Of a stretch of DNA of 64,000 nt, positions 53,456 to 62,537 are shown piece by piece (positions within the stretch are counted from its first letter, which is position 1; each line of letters starts with the position of its first letter). The stretch is from assembly GCA_905479325.1 (NCBI GenBank), contig CAJQLW010000005.1, positions 26,647-90,646 on the forward strand, read 5' to 3'. The notes below the pieces were generated by a model. It was not told the origin of the DNA, made no database searches, and was given only the letters and a program-made list of their open reading frames with translations. This DNA comes from an uncultured Flavobacteriales bacterium. GTDB taxonomy: Bacteria; Bacteroidota; Bacteroidia; Flavobacteriales_E; Vicingaceae. The translations under genes were made by a program, and so were the position numbers.

Positions 53456-54733
53456 TTACTTCCTAAACTCCGTTACCGTTTTTCTAATAATAGCTACACA
53501 TTCGTGTAATTGATCTTCCGTCATAACTAAAGGCGGTGCAAAACGAATAATGTTGCCGTGGGTTGGCTTTGCCAACAAACCATTATCCCTTAATTTAATG
53601 CACAAATCCCAAGCTGTTGAGCTGTCTTCGGTATCATTAATTACTATCGCATTCAACAATCCCTTACCTCTTACTTTTACTAACAAGTCTGATTCGTCAA
53701 CTAGTTTTTGAATTTCAGCTCTGAATATGTTTCCAAGTTTGTCAGCTCTTTTCGCTAATTCCTCTTCTCTTACTACTTCTAAAGCAGCAATAGCAACTTT
53801 AGCAGCCACCGGGTTTCCTCCAAAAGTTGAACCATGCTGACCCGGTTTAATCACCATCATTATATCATCATTGGCTAACACTGCCGAAACTGGATATGCT
53901 CCACCGGATAATGCCTTGCCTAGAATTAAAATATCTGGCTTAAACCCTGCTTTTGAATCGCACTTTGGTGTATCACAATTACAACCTTTACAAACTGCCA
54001 ATAATCGACCAGTTCTAGCAATGCCTGATTGAACTTCATCTGCAATAAACAATCCTCCTGCCGCTTGAACCATTTTGGCTGCGCGTTCAATGTAATCTTC
54101 ATCTGGCGTAAAAACGCCTGCTTCTCCTTGAATTGGTTCTACCAACATTCCGGCTACGTTAGGCAGTTTCAAAGCCTCTTCAAGGGCATTTAAATCATTG
54201 TAAGGTATACTAATGAAACCCGCTGTAAATGGCCCGAAATTTTTTCTCGCATTGTCATCATCTGAAAAAGACACAATGGTTGTTGTTCTTCCATGAAAAT
54301 TCCCTTCACAAACTATAATTTGTGCTTGGTCCTCTGCTATTCCCTTTTTCTCATATGCCCATTTTCTGCACAATTTAATGGCAGTTTCAACAGCTTCTGC
54401 ACCAGTATTCATTGGTAACACTTTATCGTAGTCGAAAAAGTTGGTCACATATTCTTCATACTCTCCTAAAACATCGTTGTAAAATGCACGAGAAGTTAAG
54501 GTTAATGTTTCTGCTTGGGCTTTCATGGCATTGACAATTTTAGGATGGCAATGCCCTTGATTTACTGCAGAATAAGCCGACAAGAAATCATAATATATTT
54601 TTCCTTCAACATCCCAAACATGTACTCCTTCACCTCTACTCAACACTACAGGCAGTGGATGATAGTTGTGCGCACCGTGCTTCTCTTCAATTGCAATTAA
54701 CTCTTCGCTCGTTCTCTTTGTCTCTGTTATCAT
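53456..54733 (-). CDS. rocD: Ornithine-oxo-acid transaminase
   Basis: 425 residues, PLP fold type I. It converts ornithine and 2-oxoglutarate to glutamate semialdehyde and glutamate. PLP-site motifs: [14 protein letters not shown], Asp232 in FIADEVQSG, Lys273 in ILGKALSGG. An unusual insertion with four Cys (248, 251, 253, 258; [11 protein letters not shown]) sits between the Asp and Lys, absent from the standard enzyme, and could hold a metal. With arginase (35394) it makes an arginine-to-glutamate route. A TATCTTTG box lies 33 bases before the start. Confidence 0.93.
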   Translation of the reverse strand: MITETKRTSEELIAIEEKHGAHNYHPLPVVLSRGEGVHVWDVEGKIYYDFLSAYSAVNQGHCHPKIVNAMKAQAETLTLTSRAFYNDVLGEYEEYVTNFFDYDKVLPMNTGAEAVETAIKLCRKWAYEKKGIAEDQAQIIVCEGNFHGRTTTIVSFSDDDNARKNFGPFTAGFISIPYNDLNALEEALKLPNVAGMLVEPIQGEAGVFTPDEDYIERAAKMVQAAGGLFIADEVQSGIARTGRLLAVCKGCNCDTPKCDSKAGFKPDILILGKALSGGAYPVSAVLANDDIMMVIKPGQHGSTFGGNPVAAKVAIAALEVVREEELAKRADKLGNIFRAEIQKLVDESDLLVKVRGKGLLNAIVINDTEDSSTAWDLCIKLRDNGLLAKPTHGNIIRFAPPLVMTEDQLHECVAIIRKTVTEFRK

Positions 54734-54766
54734 AATTTAAATTTCGTTCTTGTTTTCGACTTCAAA

Positions 54767-54774
54767 CAAAGATA
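54767..54774 (-). promoter_or_regulatory. Bacteroidetes -7 box TATCTTTG before rocD
   Basis: Exact TAnnTTTG on the minus strand, 33 bases before the rocD ATG. Confidence 0.45.
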
Positions 54775-54818
54775 TCTAAAATAGAATGAAAGCTAAAGCT
54801 AAAGCACGGGAAAGATGG

Positions 54819-54826
54819 TATTTTTG
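54819..54826 (+). promoter_or_regulatory. Bacteroidetes -7 box TATTTTTG before rlmD
   Basis: Exact TAnnTTTG ending 4 bases (CAGC) before the ATG at 54831, predicting a leaderless mRNA and fixing the start there, not at the upstream ATG at 54786. Confidence 0.5.
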
Positions 54827-54830
54827 CAGC

Positions 54831-56258
54831 ATGGGAAGAAACAGAAATCGCAAGCCACTTTTAGAGAATGTAACCATTTTAGATACTGCAGCGGAAGGCA
54901 AATCATTGGCCAAAGTTGACGAAAAAGTGGTTTTTGTACCGCAAACCGTTCCCGGCGATGTGGTAGACATACAAGTAACCAAAAAGCGGAAAAGCTACAT
55001 GGAAGGTAGGGTAACTAAATTCCATAAGTATTCTGAAAAAAGGGTGAAACCTTTTTGCGATCATTTTGGTGTGTGTGGTGGCTGCAAATGGCAATTTATC
55101 AGTTACGAAGATCAACTGGCTAACAAACAGCGAACGGTTACAGATGCATTAACAAGAATTGCCAAAGTAGAGTTACCTGAAATTCAACCCATTTTAGCCT
55201 CAAAAGAAACAACATTTTACCGCAATAAATTAGAATTTACCTTCTCAAATAAGGAATGGCTAACCCAAGAGCAAGTGCAATCTGGCGAAAGCTTTGACGA
55301 TAGAAATGCCTTAGGTTTTCATGTCCCAGGTCGTTTTGATAAAGTATTAAACGTTGACAAGTGCTGGTTGCAAGCAGAGCCTTCTAATTCAATTAGAGAT
55401 TGGGTGAGAGAATACGCCACAGCAAATGATTTAGCCTTTTTCGATTTACGCGAGCAAGTGGGTTTTTTAAGAAACTTAACCATCCGAACTTCTAGTAATG
55501 GTGAAGTAATGGTGATTTTTTCGCTGTTTGAAGCACAGGAAGAAGCTAGAACCAAAATGCTAACAGAGTTCAAAGAAGCATTTCCGAACGTAACCTCTAT
55601 ACTTTATGTTATTAATGGAAAACGAAACGACACGATTGGTGACTTAGAAATTGAATGCTTTTCGGGAAGAAATCACATTTTTGAGGAAATGAAGGCTTTC
55701 GGTAGCGAGCAACTATTGAAATTTAAAATTGGTCCAAAATCGTTTTACCAAACCAACTCAAATCAGGCAGCAGAACTATACCGTGTTACAGCTGAATTTG
55801 CCAACATTCAGGCAAACGAAACCGTTTATGATTTGTACACCGGAACTGGAACCATTGCCAATTTTGTAGCTAGTAAGGCCAAAAAAGTGGTTGGTGTTGA
55901 ATATGTTGAAGATGCAATTAAAGATGCTAAGTTGAACTCTGAATTCAATAGCATTGACAATACTGTATTTTATGCTGGCGATATGAAAGATGTTTTTACG
56001 GCAAATTTTGTGGAAGAAAATGGCAAACCTGATGTGATCATTACCGATCCGCCAAGAGCAGGAATGCACCAAGATGTGATTGATGTAATGCTGAATTTAG
56101 AAGCGCAACGAATCGTTTATGTAAGTTGTAACCCTGCTACACAAGCAAGGGACTTACAGTTGTTAGACGCCAAATACAAAATTACAAAAGTGCAACCTGT
56201 AGACATGTTTCCGCATACGCATCACGTTGAAAATGTGGTACTTTTAGAATTAAAATAA
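54831..56258 (+). CDS. rlmD: 23S rRNA (uracil-C5)-methyltransferase, RlmD type
   Basis: 475 residues from the ATG at 54831; the promoter box just upstream argues against the longer frame. A TRAM domain (residues 8-65) is followed by an iron-sulfur cluster loop (Cys76, Cys82, Cys85 in CDHFGVCGGC), and a Rossmann domain with LYTGTGTIANFVA and DPPRAGMHQDV. VSCNPATQARDL carries the catalytic Cys. In Escherichia coli RlmD makes m5U1939; the paralogue RlmC or TrmA could have another site, so the exact base is inferred. Confidence 0.88.
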   Translation: MGRNRNRKPLLENVTILDTAAEGKSLAKVDEKVVFVPQTVPGDVVDIQVTKKRKSYMEGRVTKFHKYSEKRVKPFCDHFGVCGGCKWQFISYEDQLANKQRTVTDALTRIAKVELPEIQPILASKETTFYRNKLEFTFSNKEWLTQEQVQSGESFDDRNALGFHVPGRFDKVLNVDKCWLQAEPSNSIRDWVREYATANDLAFFDLREQVGFLRNLTIRTSSNGEVMVIFSLFEAQEEARTKMLTEFKEAFPNVTSILYVINGKRNDTIGDLEIECFSGRNHIFEEMKAFGSEQLLKFKIGPKSFYQTNSNQAAELYRVTAEFANIQANETVYDLYTGTGTIANFVASKAKKVVGVEYVEDAIKDAKLNSEFNSIDNTVFYAGDMKDVFTANFVEENGKPDVIITDPPRAGMHQDVIDVMLNLEAQRIVYVSCNPATQARDLQLLDAKYKITKVQPVDMFPHTHHVENVVLLELK

Positions 56259-56261
56259 ACA

Positions 56262-56672
56262 ATGGGTATTTTAAATTTCTTCTCCAACAAAAATCCTGAC
56301 TTCTTAAAAGACGATGAGATTGAGGCAGCTAATTTGCTTCAAAGTATTTGCAATGGATACGCGAATGGTGATCCAAACTACATTCCCAATGGAATTGTAA
56401 AACTATCGTTTGGCATTTACATGATGGCATTTAATAGAACCGACAAGGACATGATTCCTTTAGAAGTGTTGAATAATAAAGACTTTGTAGTAAAAAGACC
56501 GGGGTTGAAACTGTATTTGGCCATTTTAGATAAAATAAAACTGTTTTTATGCAAAGTGGTGAAGGATGAAAAAATACTAGCCAACCATAAAAACAAAGAA
56601 TTGTACCAAGGCCTGCTTTTGAAAATTTTAAAATCGTGCGTTAAAGACATTGAGGCGATTCCTTTCAAGTAA
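56262..56672 (+). CDS. Small protein of unknown function downstream of rlmD
   Basis: 136 residues, mainly helical, with a hydrophobic middle but no clear signal peptide. It contains PNYIPNGIVKLSFGIYMMAF and a Lys-rich C-terminal third. It begins 3 bases after the rlmD stop, so it is in the same transcript. No domain is recognised. Confidence 0.6.
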   Translation: MGILNFFSNKNPDFLKDDEIEAANLLQSICNGYANGDPNYIPNGIVKLSFGIYMMAFNRTDKDMIPLEVLNNKDFVVKRPGLKLYLAILDKIKLFLCKVVKDEKILANHKNKELYQGLLLKILKSCVKDIEAIPFK

Positions 56673-56774
56673 AACAATCCGCTACTTATACTATTTCTAG
56701 AACTAGCTAAGTCTAATTATTTCGTTATCAGTTAAAAATACAATCAACAAACACAATGTAGTGTAATGAATCAT

Positions 56775-56782
56775 TACTTTTG
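56775..56782 (+). promoter_or_regulatory. Bacteroidetes -7 box TACTTTTG
   Basis: TAnnTTTG match 38 bases before the ATG at 56821; likely promoter of the secreted protein gene. Confidence 0.4.
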
Positions 56783-56820
56783 TGCCTTTTTCTTTTCTAT
56801 GATCAATTTCTGTAAAACCT

Positions 56821-58344
56821 ATGAAACGAATAAAACACCTATTAACCCTGTTGCTAATTCTATCAACAAGCTATGTAAGCGCGCAATTAGAATATGAAGA
56901 AAGGATCGAATTAGAAACAAAAGACGGGTATAGCGGAGAACAAATATTGGAGTTTGGAAAAGAGGGTTTTATTATCTCTTCTATAAGTGATAAATCAACT
57001 GACAAAGAATCTGAATGGAGATTTCAGAAGTACGACGTTGACTTAAAACTGGTGCAAACTGAATCCATAAACCTTAGTAGCAAATTGTCATTCAATGAAT
57101 CTTATGTTGATGAAGAACGCATTTACTATTTTTTGACGGAAAAGAATGGAAACTTCACCATCATCACCATAGATGCTAAAGATTTATCAATCACCAAAAC
57201 AAAGGGCATCATGCCCAAAAAAACATATGTTGGCAATATGGCGGTGCTTGATGACATAGCAGTATTTACAGCAAAAACAAAAAAAGAATCGTTTCTCCTC
57301 ACGGTAAATTGGAAGACCGGAAAAAAGAAAGTACTACCTATTTCTATAACCAACTTTAAGTCTAAAAGAATTAGCGTTTCTAATTTCCAAACCATGAAGA
57401 AGGAAAAAGAGATTTTAGTTTATGTAAAAGCGTACAAAGACAAAAAATCTTTCGACACGTACATTATTCAATTAAATGAAGAAGGTGAAAAAGAATCAGT
57501 TTACAACTTAACAAAAAATATAAAGGAAAATATCATCGATATTTCAACCTCTAAGCTAGCTGATAATAAATATGTTTTCACAGGAACGTATTCTCAAAGT
57601 TTCTCCATCTTTTCAGAAGGAATTTTCTTTTGTGAAGCTGAAAATGAAAAAATTAACTTCATCAATTTCACAACATTTTTAGACTTAAAAAACTTTCTGT
57701 CTTACCTTCCTAAAAAGAAACAAGAGAAAATTGAAAAGAAAAAAGCCAAGAAAGCTAAGAGAGGAAAGGAATATAAGATTAACTACAGAATTGCTGCACA
57801 CGGAATTATTACCGTTGACAACGGGTATTTATTTTTGGGAGAAGGGTACTACCCCACCTACAGAACAGAAACATACACAACTACTTCTACTGTAAACGGC
57901 GTAACAACTACCCAAACCCAAACAAGGCAAGTATTTGACGGGTATCAATACACTCATGCTGTCTTAAGCAAATTCGATAAAAAGGGGAAATTACTTTGGG
58001 ATCAAATATTTGAAATGAACCCAAGTTATAAGCCATTTTTTGAAAAACGATTCATTTCTATTGCTGAACGAAATCAGAACTCTATTAACTTGGTATTTGC
58101 CAATAGAAATAAAATTAATTCCAAGTCATTTAGTTTCGATGGAAAAATTCTAAAAGAGTCAGAATCTGACGAAATTAAGACAGACTTTGAAGATGATAAA
58201 GTAAAACGTAGCTTCTCTAATATTGATTATTGGTACGACCGTTATTTTATTGCTTATGGTAGTCAAGTAATAAAAAATTCAGAGAAAAAGAATGGTAAAA
58301 AAAAAAGAAAGGTATTCTTTATCAATAAAATAAAATTTCAATAA
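56821..58344 (+). CDS. Secreted protein of unknown function, propeller-like
   Basis: 507 residues with a signal peptide (cut after VSAQ, about residue 21). The mature part alternates short strands and Lys-rich turns (DIAVFTAKTKKESFLLTVNW, YVFTGTYSQSFS), resembling beta-propeller or WD-like repeats without a named family. Residues 299-319 are a very basic, Lys-rich stretch (KKKQEKIEKKKAKKAKRGK), and residues 340-375 are rich in Thr/Tyr/Gln. Probably periplasmic or surface-exposed. A terminator lies 20 bases downstream. Confidence 0.65.
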   Translation: MKRIKHLLTLLLILSTSYVSAQLEYEERIELETKDGYSGEQILEFGKEGFIISSISDKSTDKESEWRFQKYDVDLKLVQTESINLSSKLSFNESYVDEERIYYFLTEKNGNFTIITIDAKDLSITKTKGIMPKKTYVGNMAVLDDIAVFTAKTKKESFLLTVNWKTGKKKVLPISITNFKSKRISVSNFQTMKKEKEILVYVKAYKDKKSFDTYIIQLNEEGEKESVYNLTKNIKENIIDISTSKLADNKYVFTGTYSQSFSIFSEGIFFCEAENEKINFINFTTFLDLKNFLSYLPKKKQEKIEKKKAKKAKRGKEYKINYRIAAHGIITVDNGYLFLGEGYYPTYRTETYTTTSTVNGVTTTQTQTRQVFDGYQYTHAVLSKFDKKGKLLWDQIFEMNPSYKPFFEKRFISIAERNQNSINLVFANRNKINSKSFSFDGKILKESESDEIKTDFEDDKVKRSFSNIDYWYDRYFIAYGSQVIKNSEKKNGKKKRKVFFINKIKFQ

Positions 58345-58363
58345 AGAGTAATACAACCATAAC

Positions 58364-58405
58364 AAAAATGCCTGCCTAGATTATAAAAATTAGGCAGGTA
58401 TTTTT
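58364..58405 (+). terminator. Rho-independent terminator
   Basis: AAAATGCCTGCCTA (ending 58378) pairs with TAGGCAGGTATTTT (starting 58391), one G-U pair, loop 12 bases. It ends the 56821 gene. Confidence 0.7.
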
Positions 58406-58563
58406 ATTCCTAAGAGGCTCATCCTAAACAGATATAGATTATTCTTTATTAATTTTTACGACTTATCTAAAAAGTACGTTTACAAATTCGATTTAAATAC
58501 AAAAAGAAAAACCTCTACATTAACTTAGTTTTAGGAATAGTCTGGATCATTTTTGGATTAGTT

Positions 58564-58881
58564 ATGATTGCTACAAGCGATGATGAAATAGCAGGAAAAG
58601 ACCTTGGTTATTTCGCATTTGGTTTAGTATACTTTGGATTTTACATTTTCAATTACACGCAAAATTATATTGTTGTAAAAAATGGGGTAATTAAAGAACC
58701 GGGATTGTTTGGAACTAAATTGAAAATTGACGAAATCACCTCTTTTCGAAAATTTGCAGGCGATTATATTTTAGTAGCTAAGGACAAAAAACTGCACATT
58801 AATACAGAATTAATTGATCCGCATTCATTACAAGAGTTGCTAGAGTTTATTGAAACGTTAGAACTAAAAAAGGGCAAGTAA
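58564..58881 (+). CDS. PH-like domain membrane protein with uncertain, possibly damaged 5' end
   Basis: 105 residues from the ATG at 58564. The frame is open back to a TAA at 58468-58470 and the extra sense (KKKNLYINLVLGIVWIIFG) looks like the true first membrane helix, yet no ATG, GTG or TTG occurs in it. So the real start may be lost or be a non-standard codon. The rest has a second helix (FAFGLVYFGFYIFNYTQNY) and a C-terminal PH-like domain (YIVVKNGVIKEPGLFGTKLK to HSLQELLEFIETLEL), a common membrane-adjacent module. Function unknown. The stop lies in the terminator hairpin. Confidence 0.55.
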   Translation: MIATSDDEIAGKDLGYFAFGLVYFGFYIFNYTQNYIVVKNGVIKEPGLFGTKLKIDEITSFRKFAGDYILVAKDKKLHINTELIDPHSLQELLEFIETLELKKGK

Positions 58882-58897
58882 ACACTTGCCCTTTTTT
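58866..58897. terminator. Bidirectional terminator
   Basis: AAAAAAGGGCAAGT (58866-58879) pairs with ACTTGCCCTTTTTT (58884-58897) around AAAC. It lies between convergent genes and overlaps the stop codon of the PH-like gene. Confidence 0.85.
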
Positions 58898-58921
58898 TTT
58901 TAATCTATCAACTGAAAAGGA

Positions 58922-61384
58922 TTACCCTCTGTCTGCAGATAACGCCTTTTCAATTCTTGCAGCTAAATCTTCCAAGTGAGCTTTTGAAACACCTGATTGT
59001 CGAGCTGCTCCGCTCTTTGATTTCGACTTCAAGTTAACTAAACTAGCCCTTGCTATTGAAGGTATGTCAGAATTTTGATACTTGGATTTTTCATCTTCTA
59101 ACAATTCAATTAGAGTAGCAACATATGCTTTTTGTAGGTTTCTTCTGTACAAATCAATTTTCTTACCCGAAACTAATTCATTGAATATTCCTTTCTCCAA
59201 GTCATTGGTTAAGTCAGTAATCAAATACGCCTCTTTTCCGTTCATTGCTTCATTTTCAATCATTCTGAACAAACGTTGCTCTGACAATAAGTTGGATAAT
59301 GTTCTTTCTTGCAAAGACTTAATTCTATTTACATTTCCCTCCGCTTCAATTCTTGCTAAAATTTCAGGTTTCACCATCCAAGCAGGTGTAGCAAACAGTT
59401 GCTCATTCAAGAAATCTACTGCTCTTTTTTGTTTTTCTTTTGCAGTATGCACGTAAATAACGCCTTCTTGGTCCGTAGTTTTTTGCTCACCTTCAATTCC
59501 TCCAACATTCGCTGCAACATGTCCCATGTATCGTCTATACTGACCCACCATTGCATTATATAATTCATCTAAATCATCGTATTCCTCTCCATCTTCCGTA
59601 GCCCACTCCAACAATTTATCGTTGATTCGTTTTAAGTTTTTAATGCCTAAAGCACTTGCATTCATGGCATCATCTCCCAAATCTTCTGTCTGTGCTGTTG
59701 GGTCGGTTGGATTTCCTTGTTGCCTGCCAAAATGATATTCCGGCTGACCGGCTTTTGCAAGAATCCACTTGTCAACTTCAGCTTCTTCTTGAGCTGCAGT
59801 TACCTCTTTGCCAAGTAATTTATACCCAAATTCAATCGACCAATTATCATATTCCCCTATTTGCGGAAAAAAGCTTGTCACACCGTCTTCAGGTTGAGCA
59901 ATGTAATTGAATCTTGCATAGTCCATAATAGACGGTGCCGTTCCATGAGTTGAAGTAAAGCTTGGCGAACGCAATGAATCAACCGGATAAGCTACACTTG
60001 AGCCCATATTATGCGGTAGCCCCAAGGTATGCCCTACCTCATGAGCAGATACAAAACGAATCAATTGTCCCATAACTTCATCGTCAAACTTAACTCCTCG
60101 AGCTTCTGGATTTACCGCTGCTGTGTGGATGAAGTACCAATTCCGCAATAAGTTCATGATGTTGTGGTACCATAAAATATCACTCTCTAGAATCTCACCT
60201 GTTCTTGGATCATGAACGTGCGGTCCTTGGGCGTTTTGTATATCGGTAGCAATGTATCGAATTACAGAATAACGCACATCTTCTGGTGACCAATCGGGGT
60301 CTTCTTCTGGAGTTGGTGCATATTCACCTCGAATTGCATTTTTAAAACCTGCACTTTCAAAAGCTTTTGCCCAATCGTCAACCCCCTGTTTAATGTATTT
60401 TTTCCACTTATCAGGGGTTGCCGCATCAATGTAATACACAATTGGTTTCACTGGTTCTACTAATTCTCCTCTGTTGTATGCTTCCCAGTCCTTTGGCTCT
60501 AATCTCCATCGGGTTATTAATCTTCTCGTTTCTGCTTTTTGCTCTTTAGAACCATAATCTACTTGACGAAGCGAAAAGAACCCAACTCTACTATCGGCAA
60601 ATCTTGGCTCCATAGGAATTTCTGGCAATAGAATAAACGATTGAGTCATTCCAATAGAAATAGTACCGGTAGTTCTGTTTGCAGGTAGCTCGTCACCTTT
60701 GTAGGTTAAAATATGTTTTACTTGAACGTTTTCAGGAAAAGCATCCATTCCAGTAATAAGCGATCGACTTTTATCTAACCCTTTTATTTTAAAGTTTTTT
60801 CGCTCAGAACTTCCTAAAGCTCCTATCATTTCAACATCCGTTGTAAATAAATCAGTTACGTCAATTACAACAGCGCTTGAATCTTTTGAAAATGCTTCTA
60901 CATTAAACGTGCTAATAATGGGTTCAAAGTTATTGTTCACCACAGAAGTATAAATAGGTGTCCCTTCTTTGGCTACATTATTGTACGATACTGAACGCAT
61001 TAACACTTTATTGTGCAATTGTTGGAAACGAACAACTTGTTGCGGTCTCGATTTCATTCCTGCACCACCAAAATTCAACCCTTTCACATGGCCTGAAATT
61101 CTGCTCACAACCAATATTTCTTTCTCTAATAAATCCTTAGGCAATTCAAAATAATACTTGTCTTCTACCCTAAGTACTGAAAACAACCCCTTTTCTGATT
61201 CAGCCTCTTTCGTTATTACTTTGCCATAAGATTTAGGTCCTGTTTTTTTGGCGGGAGCCGCGGCAGTAGTTGAGCCTTTTTTAAATTTCTTTTTTTGCGC
61301 TTGCGCCGATGGAGAGGCAACTAAAAAAGAAAAAACAGTTGCACTAAGCAGCAAAGCTGCCTTTACATTTAAAAAACTTTTCAT
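58922..61384 (-). CDS. Large secreted zinc metalloprotease (DUF5117/DUF5118 type)
   Basis: 820 residues with a signal peptide (cut after SAQA, about residue 29) and a Lys/Ala/Pro-rich linker. The beta-rich N-terminal half (about 60-300) matches the DUF5118/DUF5117 regions; the metzincin catalytic site is HEVGHTLGLPH (448-458). A helical C-terminal domain (about 570-820) follows. These are common in Bacteroidetes as secreted peptidases; substrate unknown. No T9SS sorting domain is seen. A near-consensus TATCTTTA box lies upstream. Confidence 0.85.
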   Translation of the reverse strand: MKSFLNVKAALLLSATVFSFLVASPSAQAQKKKFKKGSTTAAAPAKKTGPKSYGKVITKEAESEKGLFSVLRVEDKYYFELPKDLLEKEILVVSRISGHVKGLNFGGAGMKSRPQQVVRFQQLHNKVLMRSVSYNNVAKEGTPIYTSVVNNNFEPIISTFNVEAFSKDSSAVVIDVTDLFTTDVEMIGALGSSERKNFKIKGLDKSRSLITGMDAFPENVQVKHILTYKGDELPANRTTGTISIGMTQSFILLPEIPMEPRFADSRVGFFSLRQVDYGSKEQKAETRRLITRWRLEPKDWEAYNRGELVEPVKPIVYYIDAATPDKWKKYIKQGVDDWAKAFESAGFKNAIRGEYAPTPEEDPDWSPEDVRYSVIRYIATDIQNAQGPHVHDPRTGEILESDILWYHNIMNLLRNWYFIHTAAVNPEARGVKFDDEVMGQLIRFVSAHEVGHTLGLPHNMGSSVAYPVDSLRSPSFTSTHGTAPSIMDYARFNYIAQPEDGVTSFFPQIGEYDNWSIEFGYKLLGKEVTAAQEEAEVDKWILAKAGQPEYHFGRQQGNPTDPTAQTEDLGDDAMNASALGIKNLKRINDKLLEWATEDGEEYDDLDELYNAMVGQYRRYMGHVAANVGGIEGEQKTTDQEGVIYVHTAKEKQKRAVDFLNEQLFATPAWMVKPEILARIEAEGNVNRIKSLQERTLSNLLSEQRLFRMIENEAMNGKEAYLITDLTNDLEKGIFNELVSGKKIDLYRRNLQKAYVATLIELLEDEKSKYQNSDIPSIARASLVNLKSKSKSGAARQSGVSKAHLEDLAARIEKALSADRG

Positions 61385-61605
61385 TGTGTAGTATGTATAT
61401 AAAGTTGATAAAGATACTTGAAACTAACCTAAAATTAATACCTGTTAAACTAGTTTTAAGCCGATTGTATAAAATTAAAAAGATTCAAAACGCCCCATTC
61501 AATAGTTGAATGTCCTCGTCAAAATTATTTTCTGCTTAGTTTTAAGAATAGAAATAGAAGACAAATAAAGATCAATTTGGTTTTACTCTGTTCAAAAATT
61601 AAAAG

Positions 61606-62480
61606 ATGGCAAACAACGAATTATTAGTTAACGAGAGACAGGCGGATATAGGAAATTTTATAGTTGGAAGGCTTTTGCCTTTTCGTAAAAAGCGGCAAGT
61701 TGGACCATTTACTTTTATTGACCACATGGGCCCTGCCACTTTTGGTAAAGGACGCTTTATGGATGTAGATTAACATCCGCACATAGGATTAAGCACACTT
61801 ACCTATTTATTGGCTGGAGAAATAGAACACAAAGACAGCCTGGGAAGTGAGCAAATTATTAAACCGGGGGATGTTGGTTTTATGACTGCCGGAAGTGGAG
61901 TAACACACACAGAAAGAACCCCAATTGCCAAAAGAGACAACTCTGAATTTAATATACATGGTTATCAGATTTGGGTAGCATTACCAAAGGAGAAAGAGGA
62001 AATAGAACCTTAATTTGACTTCTATAAGTCGGATGAGTTGCCGCATTGGAATGATGGACAAAACAGAATAAAATTGGTTGCGGGAAATGCATTTGGCAAG
62101 TCGGCTCCTTTACAAGGCTTCTCCCCTCTTTTTTGGTTGATATTTATGCAGAAGAAAGCAATACCTTGCAGTTAAAAGATCAGCTAAAAGGTGAAGTAGC
62201 ATTTGTAATTGTAGAAGGTAAACGACACCTAGAGGATGAAGAGGTTGGCGTGGGTCAAATGCTCATCAGCAAAACAGACCATCAATGTGAAATTTGTTTG
62301 GAAAAAGGAACTCGATTATTACTCTTTGGAGGAGAACCACTTGAAGAAGAGCATTTTTTATTGTGGAACTTTGTATCTCACAGCAAAGAAAGATTGCAGC
62401 AGGCTAAGGAAGATTGGAAGGCACAAAAATTCCCTAAAGTACCGGGCGACAAAACGTACATTCCAATACCCGAAAAATAA
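61606..62480 (+). pseudogene. Decayed pirin-family gene
   Basis: From the ATG at 61606 the frame reads pirin-like cupin sequence (VGPFTFIDHMGPATFGKG), then TAA at 61771-61773 in place of the usual Gln of DVDQHPHIGLST, then sense (HPHIGLSTLTYLLAGEIEHK) to TAA at 62011-62013, then sense (FDFYKSDELPHWNDGQNR) to a T run near 62130 where one base is missing, and finally the C-terminal cupin domain in another frame (VDIYAEESNTLQLKDQL to 62480). Three lesions in one gene. Active pirins hold an iron in the His cluster and act as quercetinase or in stress roles. Confidence 0.9.
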
Positions 62481-62492
62481 AACAATAAAAAA

Positions 62493-62515
62493 GGCCGAAG
62501 TGTAATACTTCAGCC
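62493..62515. terminator. Bidirectional terminator between pirin and icd
   Basis: GGCCGAAGT (62493-62501) pairs with ACTTCAGCC (62507-62515), one mismatch, flanked by A-rich and T-rich tracts on both sides. Confidence 0.7.
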
Positions 62516-62537
62516 CCATTTTTTATTGTTTTAGAAA

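Noticed and set aside
11559..62480. Stop-codon reassignment (TAA or TGA read as an amino acid) as the cause of the in-frame stops
   Set aside because: TAA, TAG and TGA end most intact genes at the expected length here, and the same broken genes also carry frameshifts, so reassignment does not explain them.
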